Of a DNA stretch of 64,000 nt, positions 8,146 to 16,864 are shown one piece after another. The notes under the pieces were generated by a model. It made no database searches. It had not been told where the DNA came from and worked only from the letters and a program-made list of their open reading frames with translations. Position 1 is the stretch's first letter. Each line of letters begins with the position of its first letter. The DNA is from Acidobacteriota bacterium (GTDB lineage: Bacteria > Acidobacteriota > Terriglobia > Acidiferrales > UBA7541), in assembly GCA_013289855.1 (NCBI GenBank), contig JABCZD010000005.1:62001-126000 (forward strand), written 5' to 3'. A program made the position numbers and the translations under genes.

Positions 8146-11100
8146 ATGTTGCGATTGGCCGCAAGCGTCTTTGCATTGCTGCTGGCGGGCGTTTGCTTGG
8201 CCGATGAAAATCCGCCATTGCTGCTGCATCACCCGACGATTAATACGACAAACATTGTTTTCGTGTATGCCGGGGATTTGTGGAGCGTGCCGAGATCGGG
8301 CGGCATGGCGCAGCGGCTCACGGCCGGCGCGGGAACGGCGTCACTGCCGGTGTTTTCGCCGGACGGGAGCGAGATCGCCTTTACCGGCGACTATGACGGA
8401 AATGCCGATGTGTACGTGATGCCCGCGAGCGGGGGAGCGCCACGGCGGCTCACCTATCATCCGGCAGCGGATGAAGTGATCGGCTGGACGCGCGACGGAA
8501 AATCCGTCTTGTTTGCGTCAAACCGCGATAGCCATTCAAATTTCCGCCGACTCTTTACCATCTCACGGGACGGTGGATTTCCCGCCGAACTGGCGCTGCC
8601 CATAGCGGCAGAGGGATCGTACTCGCCTGACGGCCAGCAATTGGCGTACGTGCCGCTGGACCACGCCTTTGAAATTTGGAAGCGTTACCGCGGTGGACGC
8701 ACCTCACCGGTGTGGATTGCCAAGCTCGCGGATTCCAGCGTGACGCCGATTCCGCGCGAAAATTCCAACGACTTCAATCCGATGTGGACGGATCAGCGAG
8801 TATTTTTTCTTTCGGACCGCAGCGGGCCGATGTCGCTGTTTAGTTACGACACGCAGACGAAGGCCATAACGGTGGCGCTCAAGAACGACGGGCTCGATTT
8901 CAAGTATGCGAGCGCGGGGCCGGACGCGATCGTCATCGAGCAGTTTGGCGCCATTTGGCTCTATGACCTGAAGACTGGCACGGCCCACAAAATCGAGATC
9001 CACATTGCGGGAGATCTACCGCAGCTGCGGCCCCGTTACGAAAATGTGGCCAACCGCATTCGCAACGCGGACATTTCTCCGACCGGTTTGCGCGCGGTGT
9101 TTGAGGCTCGAGGGGAAATACTCACCGTCCCGGTGGAGAAGGGTGATATCCGCAACTTGACGAACACGCCGGGAGCTGACGAACGCTATCCCGCGTGGTC
9201 GCCGGACGGAACGAGGATTGCGTATTTTTCCGATCAGCCCGGCGAGGTAGCGCTGTACGTCAAGAATCAGAATGGCCAGGGTGAAGCGCAAAAGATCGAT
9301 CTGGGCACGCCGGGTTCGTTTTTCTATTTCCCCACATGGTCTCCCGACAGCAAGAAAATTGCCTATACGGACAAACGATTGAACCTCTGGTACGTGGACC
9401 TCGAAAAGAAAACGCCAGTGAAAGTTTTTCACGACCGTTTTACGGGACCACAACAGATTTTCCACGCCGCATGGTCGCCGGATAGCAAATGGCTCGCGTA
9501 CACCGAACAGGAAGTGAGCCACATGCGCTCCGTCTTTCTGTATTCGCTGGAAACTGCGCAGAGCCAGCGTCTGACCGACGCGATGAGCGATTCGTTTTCG
9601 CCGGTCTTCGACAGGAGTGGGAAGTATCTTTACCTTCTGGCGAGCACGGATTCCGGTCCAACCATGGACGCGTCGATGCTGAGCTACGACCGGCCGGTGA
9701 CCAGCAGCGTGTATATCGTTGTGTTGCGCAAAGACCTGCCATCGCCACTTGCTCCGCTAAGCGACGAAGAAGGCGCGGCGAAGACAGAATCGCCAAAGAA
9801 CGATGAAGCAAAAACAGAGAGCAAGGACAAAGAGAAAGAAAAACCACCCGCAATAGTAAAAGTGGATTTCGAAAAAATCAGCCAGCGCATTCTCGCCATG
9901 CCGATTCCGGCAAGGAACTATTCCGAGTTACAGACCGGGAAAGAAGGAGTGTTGTTCCTTCTGGAAGAGCCGCTGGTCGAACCGTTAAGCGGACCGAGCA
10001 CGGCAACGGCGCATCGTTTCGAGCTGAAGACGCGCAAGACGGACAAATTGCTGGAAAACATCCTGGCGTTCTATGTTTCCGCCGATGGCGAAAAACTTCT
10101 TTACCGCAACATGGGCGCACCTCCATCCGGAGGCACAGCGCCAGCGCAGGTGTGGGCCATCGCGCCGCTTCCGCCCGCGCCAACGGAAACATCCGGTCCG
10201 GGTGGCGCCTCTGGGGGAAGCGCTGCGCACCCGGCAGCGAAGACTTTAAACCTTGCCGCCATGGATGTTCGCATCGAGCCGATGGTTGAATGGAAAGAGA
10301 TGTATCACGAGGCTTTCCGGCTGGAGCGGGATTTCTTTTACGAGCCGGGATTTCACGGCTTGGATTTGGCGGCTACAGAGAAAAAATTCGCGGCATACCT
10401 ACCGGGCGTGGCCTCGCGCGACGACTTGAATTACATCTTCAAAGAAACCATGGGTGATCTCACCGTCGGGCATCTGTTTGTACGCGGAGGCGACGGTCCG
10501 GAAGTCAAGCGCATTCCCGTGGGACTCCTCGGCGCCGACTACAAAATCGAGAATGGTCGCTATCGATCTGCGCGCGTCTATGACGGCGAGAACTGGAATC
10601 CGCAAGTGCGTGCTCCGCTGACGCAACCTGGCGTGAACGTCGCAGCCGGCGAATATCTGCTGGCGGTAAACGGCCGTGAAGTGCGCGGCAGCGACAACGT
10701 CTACAGCTTTTTCGAAGAGACGGCGGGAAAATCGTTGCTGCTGCGCGTGGGGCCGAACCCGGACGGCACCGGCTCACGCGAAGTAAGCGTCGTTCCCATC
10801 GAGAGCGAAATGGGACTGCGCAATCTGGCTTGGATTGAAGACAACCGCCGCAAAGTGGACCAGCTCAGCCAAGGCAAACTGGCGTACATCTATTTGCCGG
10901 ACACGGCGAGCGGCGGCTACACCTATTTCAACCGCTATTTTTTCTCGCAAGCGGGCAAGGATGGGGCCGTCGTCGACGAACGCTTCAATGGCGGCGGATC
11001 GAACACGGACTACATCCTCGATTATTTGCGACGCACGCTGATGAATTACCGAACCACACGAGACGGCGAAGACATGACCACGCCAGTGAGCCTGATTCAG

Positions 11101-11514
11101 GGACCGAAGGCCATGATCATCAACGAATACGCCGGCTCTGGCGGCGATGCCATGCCGTGGCATTTCCGCCAAGCCAAAATCGGCATTCTGGTGGGTAAGC
11201 GTACCTGGGGCGGGCTGGTGGGATTCTTTGGGCCCGGCGAGTCGCTGATGGATGGTGGAACCGTGACCGCGCCGAGCCGCGGATTCTGGACGCCGAGCAA
11301 TGATTGGGAAGTGGAGAATCACGGCGTTGCGCCCGACGTGGAAGTTGATCAAGATCCCAAAGCAGTGCGCGAAGGGCGCGATCCGCAGCTCGAGAAAACC
11401 GTCGAACTTCTGCTCGCGGATTTAGAGAAGAATCCGATTCCCAAGCATACCAAGCCGCCGTATCCGAACTATCATCGCAACACTGGAAGCACGGCGCCTG
11501 CGTCGCAGCAGTGA
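8146..11514 (+). CDS. Tricorn-like S41 peptidase, exported
   Basis: This 1122-residue protein resembles tricorn core proteases but begins with a signal peptide (MLRLAASVFALLLAGVCLA), so it should act in the periplasm or outside the cell. Domains in order: a TolB/tricorn-type beta-propeller region, roughly residues 35-530, with repeats such as FSPDGSEIAF, WSPDGTRIAYFS and WSPDSKKIAYT; a low-complexity Lys/Glu linker near 550-570; a PDZ-like segment around 800-890; and a C-terminal S41 domain. The catalytic Ser is Ser998 in NEYAGSGGDAMPW. A GGGAGG ribosome binding site precedes the ATG at 8146. The classical tricorn protease is cytoplasmic, degrading proteasome products; exported homologues are common in Acidobacteria and Bacteroidetes. 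It is followed 51 bases later by an exported amidohydrolase. Confidence 0.92.
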   Translation: MLRLAASVFALLLAGVCLADENPPLLLHHPTINTTNIVFVYAGDLWSVPRSGGMAQRLTAGAGTASLPVFSPDGSEIAFTGDYDGNADVYVMPASGGAPRRLTYHPAADEVIGWTRDGKSVLFASNRDSHSNFRRLFTISRDGGFPAELALPIAAEGSYSPDGQQLAYVPLDHAFEIWKRYRGGRTSPVWIAKLADSSVTPIPRENSNDFNPMWTDQRVFFLSDRSGPMSLFSYDTQTKAITVALKNDGLDFKYASAGPDAIVIEQFGAIWLYDLKTGTAHKIEIHIAGDLPQLRPRYENVANRIRNADISPTGLRAVFEARGEILTVPVEKGDIRNLTNTPGADERYPAWSPDGTRIAYFSDQPGEVALYVKNQNGQGEAQKIDLGTPGSFFYFPTWSPDSKKIAYTDKRLNLWYVDLEKKTPVKVFHDRFTGPQQIFHAAWSPDSKWLAYTEQEVSHMRSVFLYSLETAQSQRLTDAMSDSFSPVFDRSGKYLYLLASTDSGPTMDASMLSYDRPVTSSVYIVVLRKDLPSPLAPLSDEEGAAKTESPKNDEAKTESKDKEKEKPPAIVKVDFEKISQRILAMPIPARNYSELQTGKEGVLFLLEEPLVEPLSGPSTATAHRFELKTRKTDKLLENILAFYVSADGEKLLYRNMGAPPSGGTAPAQVWAIAPLPPAPTETSGPGGASGGSAAHPAAKTLNLAAMDVRIEPMVEWKEMYHEAFRLERDFFYEPGFHGLDLAATEKKFAAYLPGVASRDDLNYIFKETMGDLTVGHLFVRGGDGPEVKRIPVGLLGADYKIENGRYRSARVYDGENWNPQVRAPLTQPGVNVAAGEYLLAVNGREVRGSDNVYSFFEETAGKSLLLRVGPNPDGTGSREVSVVPIESEMGLRNLAWIEDNRRKVDQLSQGKLAYIYLPDTASGGYTYFNRYFFSQAGKDGAVVDERFNGGGSNTDYILDYLRRTLMNYRTTRDGEDMTTPVSLIQGPKAMIINEYAGSGGDAMPWHFRQAKIGILVGKRTWGGLVGFFGPGESLMDGGTVTAPSRGFWTPSNDWEVENHGVAPDVEVDQDPKAVREGRDPQLEKTVELLLADLEKNPIPKHTKPPYPNYHRNTGSTAPASQQ

Positions 11515-11565
11515 TCTTGGCGGGCTTGATTCGCGATAGCGAACTGAACTCTTGAGGGCTCATCC

Positions 11566-12996
11566 ATGAAATTCTGGCGAGTATTTCGTAGACGATCATT
11601 TTTCGTCATCTGTTTGCTGTTCTCCTCTCCGTTCGCGAACGCGCAGGTGCTGCCCGCGAAAGAAGCGGTGTCCGTCGATTTGCTGGTAACGGGGGCAACC
11701 ATCGTCTCAATGGACCCCGATCGCCACGTCATCGAGAACGGCTTCATCGCGGTGCGCGGCGATCAGATCGTGGCCATTGGCCAGGATGCCGTCTCGTACT
11801 TCCCCAAGGGCATCGTCGCTAAGACGCGCATTGATGCCTCCGGAAAATTGATCATTCCCGGATTGATTAACGGACACACGCATATACCGATGACCCTCAT
11901 GCGCGGCCTGAAAGACGACGTGGTTCTCGATGACTGGTTGTACAAATTCATCTTCCCCGCCGAAGCCCGCAACGTCACCGAAGAATACGTGCGCTGGGGC
12001 TCGCGCCTGGGCCTTGCTGAAATGATTCGCAGCGGCACCACCACGTTTGCGGACATGTACTACTTTGAAGATGCCGTCGCTGAAGAAACCAAAGCCGCGG
12101 GGCTTCGCGGCGTTCTCGGCGAAACGTGGATTGATTTTCCCGCGCCAGATAACAAAAACGAGGCGCAGATGGCCGCCTATACCGAGGCATTCCTAAAAAA
12201 GTGGCAAGGCGACCCGCTGATCCGCGCTGCGGTCGCGCCGCATTCCATCTACACGTGCTCGGAAAAAACCTTGCGCGATGCCGCGGCGCTGGCGCGCCAG
12301 TATCACGCGCCGATTCTGATCCACGTGGCGGAGATGCGCAAAGAATTCGTGGATCGCCTGGCAAAAAATGGCACCACTCCGGTGCAATATCTGGAACGCA
12401 TCGAAGTTCTCGGGCCAGACGTGCTCGCCGCGCACTGCATCTGGACCGACAACACGGACATGAAAATCCTCGCCGAGCGGCAGGTGGGATGCGTGCACAA
12501 TCCGTCCAGCAACATGATGCTGGCCAGCGGCGTTGCTCCGGTCGTCGATCAGCGCGCCGCAGGCATGCGCGTTGGACTCGGCACTGACGGCCCTGCCGGC
12601 AGCAACAACGATCTGAACATGATGGAAGAGATGGACCTAGCAGCGAAATTGCAGAAAACCTATCGTGTCGATCCGCGTGCGCTGGGCGCTAAAGGCGCGC
12701 TCGAAATGGCCACCATCGAAGGCGCGCGCGCGTTGCACATGGAAAAGGAAATCGGTTCGCTCGAACCAGGCAAGAAAGCCGACTTCGTAATACTGCGTTT
12801 GGACGCGCCCAACGCCGTGCCGATGTACGACGTCTATTCGCAAATCGTGTACGCGCTGAAAGGCAGCGATATCGAAACGGTGGTCGTCGGAGGCCAAACG
12901 CTGCTGAAAAACGGCAAGGTGCTAACCGTCGACGAACCTCAAGCGATTGCGAAAGCCCGCGAGTATGGCAAGAAAGTCGCGGCCTCGCTGAAATAG
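11566..12996 (+). CDS. Exported amidohydrolase, SAH/MTA-deaminase-like
   Basis: The mature part matches the cytosine-deaminase-like amidohydrolase branch that includes S-adenosylhomocysteine/methylthioadenosine deaminases. Visible metal and substrate motifs are NGHTHIPMTLMRGLKDD, ILIHVAEMRKEF, LAAHCIW and GLGTDGPAGSNNDLNMMEEM. The C-terminal composite barrel (EPGKKADFVILRLDAPN) is also present. Length is 476 residues. It carries a signal peptide (MKFWRVFRRRSFFVICLLFSSPFANAQ is too long to repeat, but cleavage after FANA is likely), unusual for a nucleoside deaminase. The substrate is uncertain; the motif string is family-level evidence only. It lies 51 bases after the tricorn-like peptidase and may be co-transcribed. 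Confidence 0.82.
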   Translation: MKFWRVFRRRSFFVICLLFSSPFANAQVLPAKEAVSVDLLVTGATIVSMDPDRHVIENGFIAVRGDQIVAIGQDAVSYFPKGIVAKTRIDASGKLIIPGLINGHTHIPMTLMRGLKDDVVLDDWLYKFIFPAEARNVTEEYVRWGSRLGLAEMIRSGTTTFADMYYFEDAVAEETKAAGLRGVLGETWIDFPAPDNKNEAQMAAYTEAFLKKWQGDPLIRAAVAPHSIYTCSEKTLRDAAALARQYHAPILIHVAEMRKEFVDRLAKNGTTPVQYLERIEVLGPDVLAAHCIWTDNTDMKILAERQVGCVHNPSSNMMLASGVAPVVDQRAAGMRVGLGTDGPAGSNNDLNMMEEMDLAAKLQKTYRVDPRALGAKGALEMATIEGARALHMEKEIGSLEPGKKADFVILRLDAPNAVPMYDVYSQIVYALKGSDIETVVVGGQTLLKNGKVLTVDEPQAIAKAREYGKKVAASLK

Positions 12997-13114
12997 CTCG
13001 CCTGGATCAAGGAGCCGTCGCAAGACCAGAGTGTACGAACCGTTGCGGTCAGACCACGAAACTGCAAACTGACTCGCATCGCGCACAGAGGAGATTTGGA
13101 TGATCCGCCGACCT

Positions 13115-13897
13115 TTAGTTCAAACTTCTCAGAAACTCTTTCTCCTGAGGAGAAAAGTCACTATAACGGCCTGTTTCAATTTCCCGCTCGCGAGCAAACG
13201 GTGGCATCTCTCGTAAGGCGTGCATCGCATTCCGCACTTCGGGGCGGAGCTGCGGATCTTCCTGCGTGGCGCGATGTACGACTCGGTAGTTGCTCGGGGT
13301 GGCGGTCATCCGGTCAGCTGAGAGCACCGGAGTACGCGTCTCAGAAGCCACCATGGCATTGGCGTCATAGTTCGCGTTGGCAGGCCCGTCCGGCACGGAA
13401 GGTCTCGAGGGTTTCGCAGGGTAGCTCTCGGATTTTGGATCTGGCGTTGACGGCGGCGGATCGTCGTTTCCATTGTAAGTACATGTATAGCCCGGAGGAC
13501 AAGCATTCGGATAATAGTTGGGATAGGGAGCGACCCACCCGGGGCTGTAGCCGTACGCATACGGGTATCCCCACCAATATGGCCACCCAAATCCAAATCC
13601 GAGGCCCCATCCGTAGCCGTAACCCCCATAACCCCAATAGCCGCCACGCCAACCGTAGTAGCCCCCGCGCCAACCATAATTTCCTCCGCCACGATAACCG
13701 CCATAGAAACCGCGGCCGCCGTAACCAGAGTAGCCTCCGCCACCGTGAAACCCTCCTCCTACACTCCCACCGTGGAATCCTCCTCCGCCGCCTCCTCCGT
13801 GACCACCACGTTGGGCAAAGACAGGTAGCGACAAACAGCTAAGCACGGCTAACGCGATGAGTACATGAAGCATTCTCAACAACGCGAATTTTTTCAT
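13115..13897 (-). CDS. Exported Gly/Tyr/Trp-rich protein
   Basis: The 260-residue protein begins with a signal peptide (MKKFALLRMLHVLIALAVLS, cleavage after PVFAQ). It is followed by about 90 residues of glycine-rich repeats with Tyr, Trp and Arg (GGGYSGYGGRGFYGGYRGGG). A Cys pair appears in the middle (NACPPGYTCTY), then a Pro-rich linker. The last ~55 residues are charged and match the pattern of DUF3106-like tails (REMPPFAREREIETGRYSDF). It is probably a surface or extracellular-matrix protein, but no function is known. It stands alone; a decayed tRNA copy lies about 150 bases upstream of its start. Confidence 0.7.
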   Translation of the reverse strand: MKKFALLRMLHVLIALAVLSCLSLPVFAQRGGHGGGGGGGFHGGSVGGGFHGGGGYSGYGGRGFYGGYRGGGNYGWRGGYYGWRGGYWGYGGYGYGWGLGFGFGWPYWWGYPYAYGYSPGWVAPYPNYYPNACPPGYTCTYNGNDDPPPSTPDPKSESYPAKPSRPSVPDGPANANYDANAMVASETRTPVLSADRMTATPSNYRVVHRATQEDPQLRPEVRNAMHALREMPPFAREREIETGRYSDFSPQEKEFLRSLN

Positions 13898-14042
13898 TTT
13901 AGTTACCCCTGTTCAACGTCCACTGCACTTCTTGACTGACAAAATCTCGAAGCGCCGAAGACATCGGAGTCAGCCTTCTTGGACTCCCAAACCGCATTCT
14001 ACACCCGTGTTGAGCCTCCAGCGCAGCCCCCGGAATTAGAGC

Positions 14043-14117
14043 TGGAAGGCCCGTGGAGCCTCGAACTCTAGACTTCTGCCGTGTTAAGGATGATGCGATT
14101 TCTCTAACCGTCAATTA
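14043..14117 (-). pseudogene. Decayed tRNA-Val copy
   Basis: On the minus strand this segment aligns along its length to the intact tRNA-Val at 16708-16784. From the anticodon stem to the discriminator, 38 of 44 bases match, including GAGTTCGAG of the T arm, and CCA follows at 14045-14043. The 5' half is much more diverged; only the GGTTAGAG of the D arm is recognisable. The anticodon position has changed (TTAACAC loop instead of TTGACAC). The 5' acceptor strand does not pair, so it is unlikely to be functional. See the related fragment at 16041. Confidence 0.75.
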
Positions 14118-14153
14118 GATAGATTTGTGCGCCACAATCGGTTGGCTGGAAGT

Positions 14154-15617
14154 CTACGAACCGATGCTGGCGTGAAGGGGCTCGTGGAATCCACCAGCCT
14201 CGGCAGGCTTGAAGTAACTGACGGCGGCGACCACGATCAAATTGCAGCACAATGCAATGAATCCAGCGTTTAGTCCCAAGACGGGATCGTGTTTGGTCAC
14301 CATCAATGGAATAAAAATTAAAACACCTGTCACGATTCCCGCAAAAATGCCCCGCGTACTCACTCGCTTTGAATAGAGACCCAGGATCACGCCGGGAAAG
14401 AATTGGCCGACTCCGCCATAGCCCACCAGGAGAAGAGAGACCAGCGTGGTAGAACTATAGATCGCGGAACATAGCGCAGCGATGGTGATGACCAGGACGC
14501 TGATTTTTGCCAACCTCCCGACTTGCTCATCGGTCATCTGCGGAAACAGAATCGTGCGGCACATATTCTTTGCAAATAGTGTGGCCGCAGTAAGAATCAT
14601 GACGCCGGCGGGAACCATCGCGGTCAGTGCGCCTGCGCCACCAATTAAACCGAGAAACCACGCAGGAAAAGTTTTGCGCACCAAGGTCAGCATCGAGAGG
14701 TCTCCATTGGGAAGACCGGGCAAGATCAGGGTTGCGGCAAGTCCCACGAAAAACATCAGTGGTACGGTGATGCTGTAGAAAGACATGACCACCGCGTTGC
14801 GGCGTAGGGTGTCGCTGCTCTTTGCGGAAAAACTGGCGCCAAAAAACTGCGGCCACATGTAGAAGCCGACCGCCACCAGTAAAACAGTGGAGATATACCA
14901 GGAGTGCCCTAGATTGGCCGTGGCGCCGGGCATCACCAAGTGAGTGGGTCTCACGCGCACGAGTTCAGCGAACATCTTCCCAATGCCGCCGAAATAGATA
15001 TATGGGATCGCTAAACCAATGAACACTGCGGCAAAAAGCAGCAGCAGGTCCTTCAAAACGCTGACCCACGCTACACCGCGGATTCCACTGGTAAGGACGA
15101 ACGCGGCAACAATCATGAAGGCGACAATCATGGCAGGAGTTCGATGGATCGCCCCGTAGCTGGCGACTTCAACGATCATCCCCAAGCCAGTGAGTTGCAA
15201 TTGCAAATATGGAATGATGAAGACAATGCCTACGAGCGCGACGAATGCGGAAAGGTATTTGTTGTTATACCGCACCTGAAAGAAATCGGCCTGGGTTTGC
15301 AGCCGGTATTTCCTCGCGACTTCCCACACTTGCGGCAGAACAAAGAAAGCGACAACATTCGTCAGGGGTTGGTACGCCAGGATGTAAAGAACTGGTCCAC
15401 CTTTGGAATAGGCCCAGCCACTGGCGCCCAGGAAAGTGAACGTGGTGTAAATCTCTCCAGCGGTAAGCAACCACACCAGCAGCATGCCGAAGCCCCGGTC
15501 GCCGACAATCCATTGTTCCAGGTCCATCTTCCGGCGAGTGCCGGCGTAGAGACCGATGAACGATCCAGTTGCGACGATGATGGAAATGATGGTCAGAGCG
15601 ACCATGGTTGGGTTCAT
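14154..15617 (-). CDS. Sodium:solute symporter (SSS family)
   Basis: The 487-residue protein has about 13 hydrophobic segments and the SSS family features: an N-terminal GLYAGTRRKMDLEQWIVGDRGFG region, FTFLGASGWAYSKGGPVLY, a middle GIRGVAWVSVLKD motif and a C-terminal VSLLLVGYGGVGQFFPGVILGLY. It should import an organic substrate with Na+ across the inner membrane; the substrate is not readable. The small DUF3311 protein encoded 6 bases upstream is the usual partner of this SSS subfamily (as in the YhjB-YhjC pair of Bacillus), which strengthens the call. Confidence 0.9.
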   Translation of the reverse strand: MNPTMVALTIISIIVATGSFIGLYAGTRRKMDLEQWIVGDRGFGMLLVWLLTAGEIYTTFTFLGASGWAYSKGGPVLYILAYQPLTNVVAFFVLPQVWEVARKYRLQTQADFFQVRYNNKYLSAFVALVGIVFIIPYLQLQLTGLGMIVEVASYGAIHRTPAMIVAFMIVAAFVLTSGIRGVAWVSVLKDLLLLFAAVFIGLAIPYIYFGGIGKMFAELVRVRPTHLVMPGATANLGHSWYISTVLLVAVGFYMWPQFFGASFSAKSSDTLRRNAVVMSFYSITVPLMFFVGLAATLILPGLPNGDLSMLTLVRKTFPAWFLGLIGGAGALTAMVPAGVMILTAATLFAKNMCRTILFPQMTDEQVGRLAKISVLVITIAALCSAIYSSTTLVSLLLVGYGGVGQFFPGVILGLYSKRVSTRGIFAGIVTGVLIFIPLMVTKHDPVLGLNAGFIALCCNLIVVAAVSYFKPAEAGGFHEPLHASIGS

Positions 15618-15623
15618 GGTGTG

Positions 15624-15845
15624 TTACGGCCTCGGCGAGCCGCGGCCCGAAATGCGGGCCGTTTCGCACCGGTACGCACCCCACATGCACAAAGGGGTGA
15701 GGAGCAGCCAGGAGATCAGCCAGAAAAAGTTGAAGGGCAATCCGAGAATCATGGGATCAATGCGATCCCACAGACTCACCGAGAAGCAGATTGCGAGAAA
15801 GGGGATAGACGCAAACAAAATAGCGCCGATAGATGGCTTGCGCAC
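15624..15845 (-). CDS. DUF3311 small membrane protein, partner of the SSS symporter
   Basis: A 73-residue protein with two transmembrane segments (IGAILFASIPFLAICFS and FFWLISWLLLTPLCMWGAY) separated by WDRIDPMILGLPFN, the DUF3311 core. The symporter gene starts 6 bases after its stop, so the two are almost certainly one operon. DUF3311 proteins are regularly encoded directly upstream of SSS transporters; a role in assembly or stability is plausible but unproven. Confidence 0.85.
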   Translation of the reverse strand: MRKPSIGAILFASIPFLAICFSVSLWDRIDPMILGLPFNFFWLISWLLLTPLCMWGAYRCETARISGRGSPRP

Positions 15846-16040
15846 TAAGCCTCCCGGACCAGAGTCACAATGTTCTCGATCGAGCGCCTGGAATCAGGGC
15901 TCCGTCGTGTGGGCACATACTAGGTCGGACCACTAGGCAAGTCAACGAACGGGACGCACCTCGGCAAATAGAGCCGATTTACAGGTGAAGAATTACAGAC
16001 GAAGTTTTGCTGAGGCGTTTTGCTGAGTGCTTGAAATAAA

Positions 16041-16085
16041 TGGCACTCCCGTGGAGACTCGAACTCCAGACCTCTACCGTGTCAA
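16041..16085 (-). other. 3' fragment of a tRNA-Val gene (att-like remnant)
   Basis: From 16048 to 16085, 38 bases are identical to 16715-16752 in the intact tRNA-Val, covering the anticodon loop, anticodon 3' stem, variable loop, T arm and part of the acceptor. The last acceptor bases differ (CGGGAGT instead of CGGGCCT) but CCA is retained at 16043-16041. Nothing tRNA-like remains beyond the anticodon loop. It has the same orientation as the intact gene and lies downstream of its 3' end, as expected for the displaced att half of a tRNA-integrating element or a truncated duplication. The rest of the 15846-16241 intergenic stretch shows no gene. Confidence 0.75.
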
Positions 16086-16241
16086 CCTATCGCGATTATA
16101 AAATGCAACAACTTGCAACGAATATAAGACCCTTTTTCCAAGCGTTTTGCCACCAATACAGGTATATAAATGACGGGTCGGATTTACGGTAAGCGCTCTT
16201 TGTGGTGACGGAACTGACTCAATGCCGAGAGGAGACCAGCC

Positions 16242-16607
16242 ATGTCCTACAGCATCGCGACCTTGCTGACTCGCAATCTTCAAGAAGTCTTCGGTGAAAA
16301 CGATCCCGCGCGCAGGCGCGCGGCCGTTCAAGAGCTCTACATCGAAGATGGCGTGTTCTACGACCCCAGCAAGGGAGTCTACCGTGGCCGCGACGAGATC
16401 GACCGCATCGCGAGCGAGATCAGGGCTACCCACCTTGACTTTCGGTATCAGCCAATTGCCGAGCCCGAGGAAGCGGGCAACGGCGGACGGGTCCGATGGG
16501 TAGCGGGCCGCCCTGGTGAGGCGCCAGCTTACGCCGGGACTGATTTCATCATTGCCCGGGACGGCCGGATTGCCGCCCTCTATCTTTTTTTCGACAAGCT
16601 ACCCTGA
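16242..16607 (+). CDS. SnoaL-like / NTF2-fold protein
   Basis: The 121-residue protein fits the SnoaL-like polyketide-cyclase/NTF2 fold: an N-terminal helix (LTRNLQEVFGENDPARRRAAVQELY), then YIEDGVFYDPSKGVYRGRDEIDRIASEI, and a C-terminal antiparallel sheet ending DFIIARDGRIAALYLFFD. A GAGGAGA ribosome binding site precedes the ATG at 16242. Such proteins may be enzymes, binding proteins or of unknown role. It lies alone between the tRNA-Val fragment and the intact tRNA-Val gene, so it may be cargo of a small integrated element. Confidence 0.78.
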   Translation: MSYSIATLLTRNLQEVFGENDPARRRAAVQELYIEDGVFYDPSKGVYRGRDEIDRIASEIRATHLDFRYQPIAEPEEAGNGGRVRWVAGRPGEAPAYAGTDFIIARDGRIAALYLFFDKLP

Positions 16608-16707
16608 ACTGGTCTCTGCCGTGCGACCTCCGGCTTATTTCCATCAACGATAAATAATCAAACACAGGTAGGGAATCACAGGTAGAAAATGAAAAGGCGA
16701 GTTGAAG

Positions 16708-16784
16708 TGGTAGGCCCGTGGAGACTCGAACTCCAGACCTCTACCGTGTCAAGGTAGCGCTCTAACCAACTGAGCTACGGGCCT
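16708..16784 (-). tRNA. tRNA-Val(GAC), CCA encoded
   Basis: The minus strand folds into a full cloverleaf: acceptor AGGCCCG paired with CGGGCCT, T8-A9, D stem GCTC/GAGC, anticodon stem CTACC/GGTAG with loop TTGACAC (anticodon GAC), T stem TGGAG/CTCCA with loop TTCGAGT, discriminator A, and an encoded CCA at 16710-16708. It reads GUC and GUU valine codons. Two related sequences lie further along the minus strand: a 3' fragment at 16041-16085 and a decayed copy at 14043-14117. Confidence 0.96.
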
Positions 16785-16864
16785 ACCGCGGGTATAATTT
16801 TAGCACGAGGCGCCCTTTGTGGGTGGCGATTGACGAGGGTGACGTTTGACGAGGGTGAGTATTG

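Noticed and set aside
14154..15845. Symporter operon as certain cargo of an integrated element
   Set aside because: It lies between two tRNA-like sequences, but there is no integrase, no obvious composition change, and the flanking copies are too different in age; kept only as a possibility.
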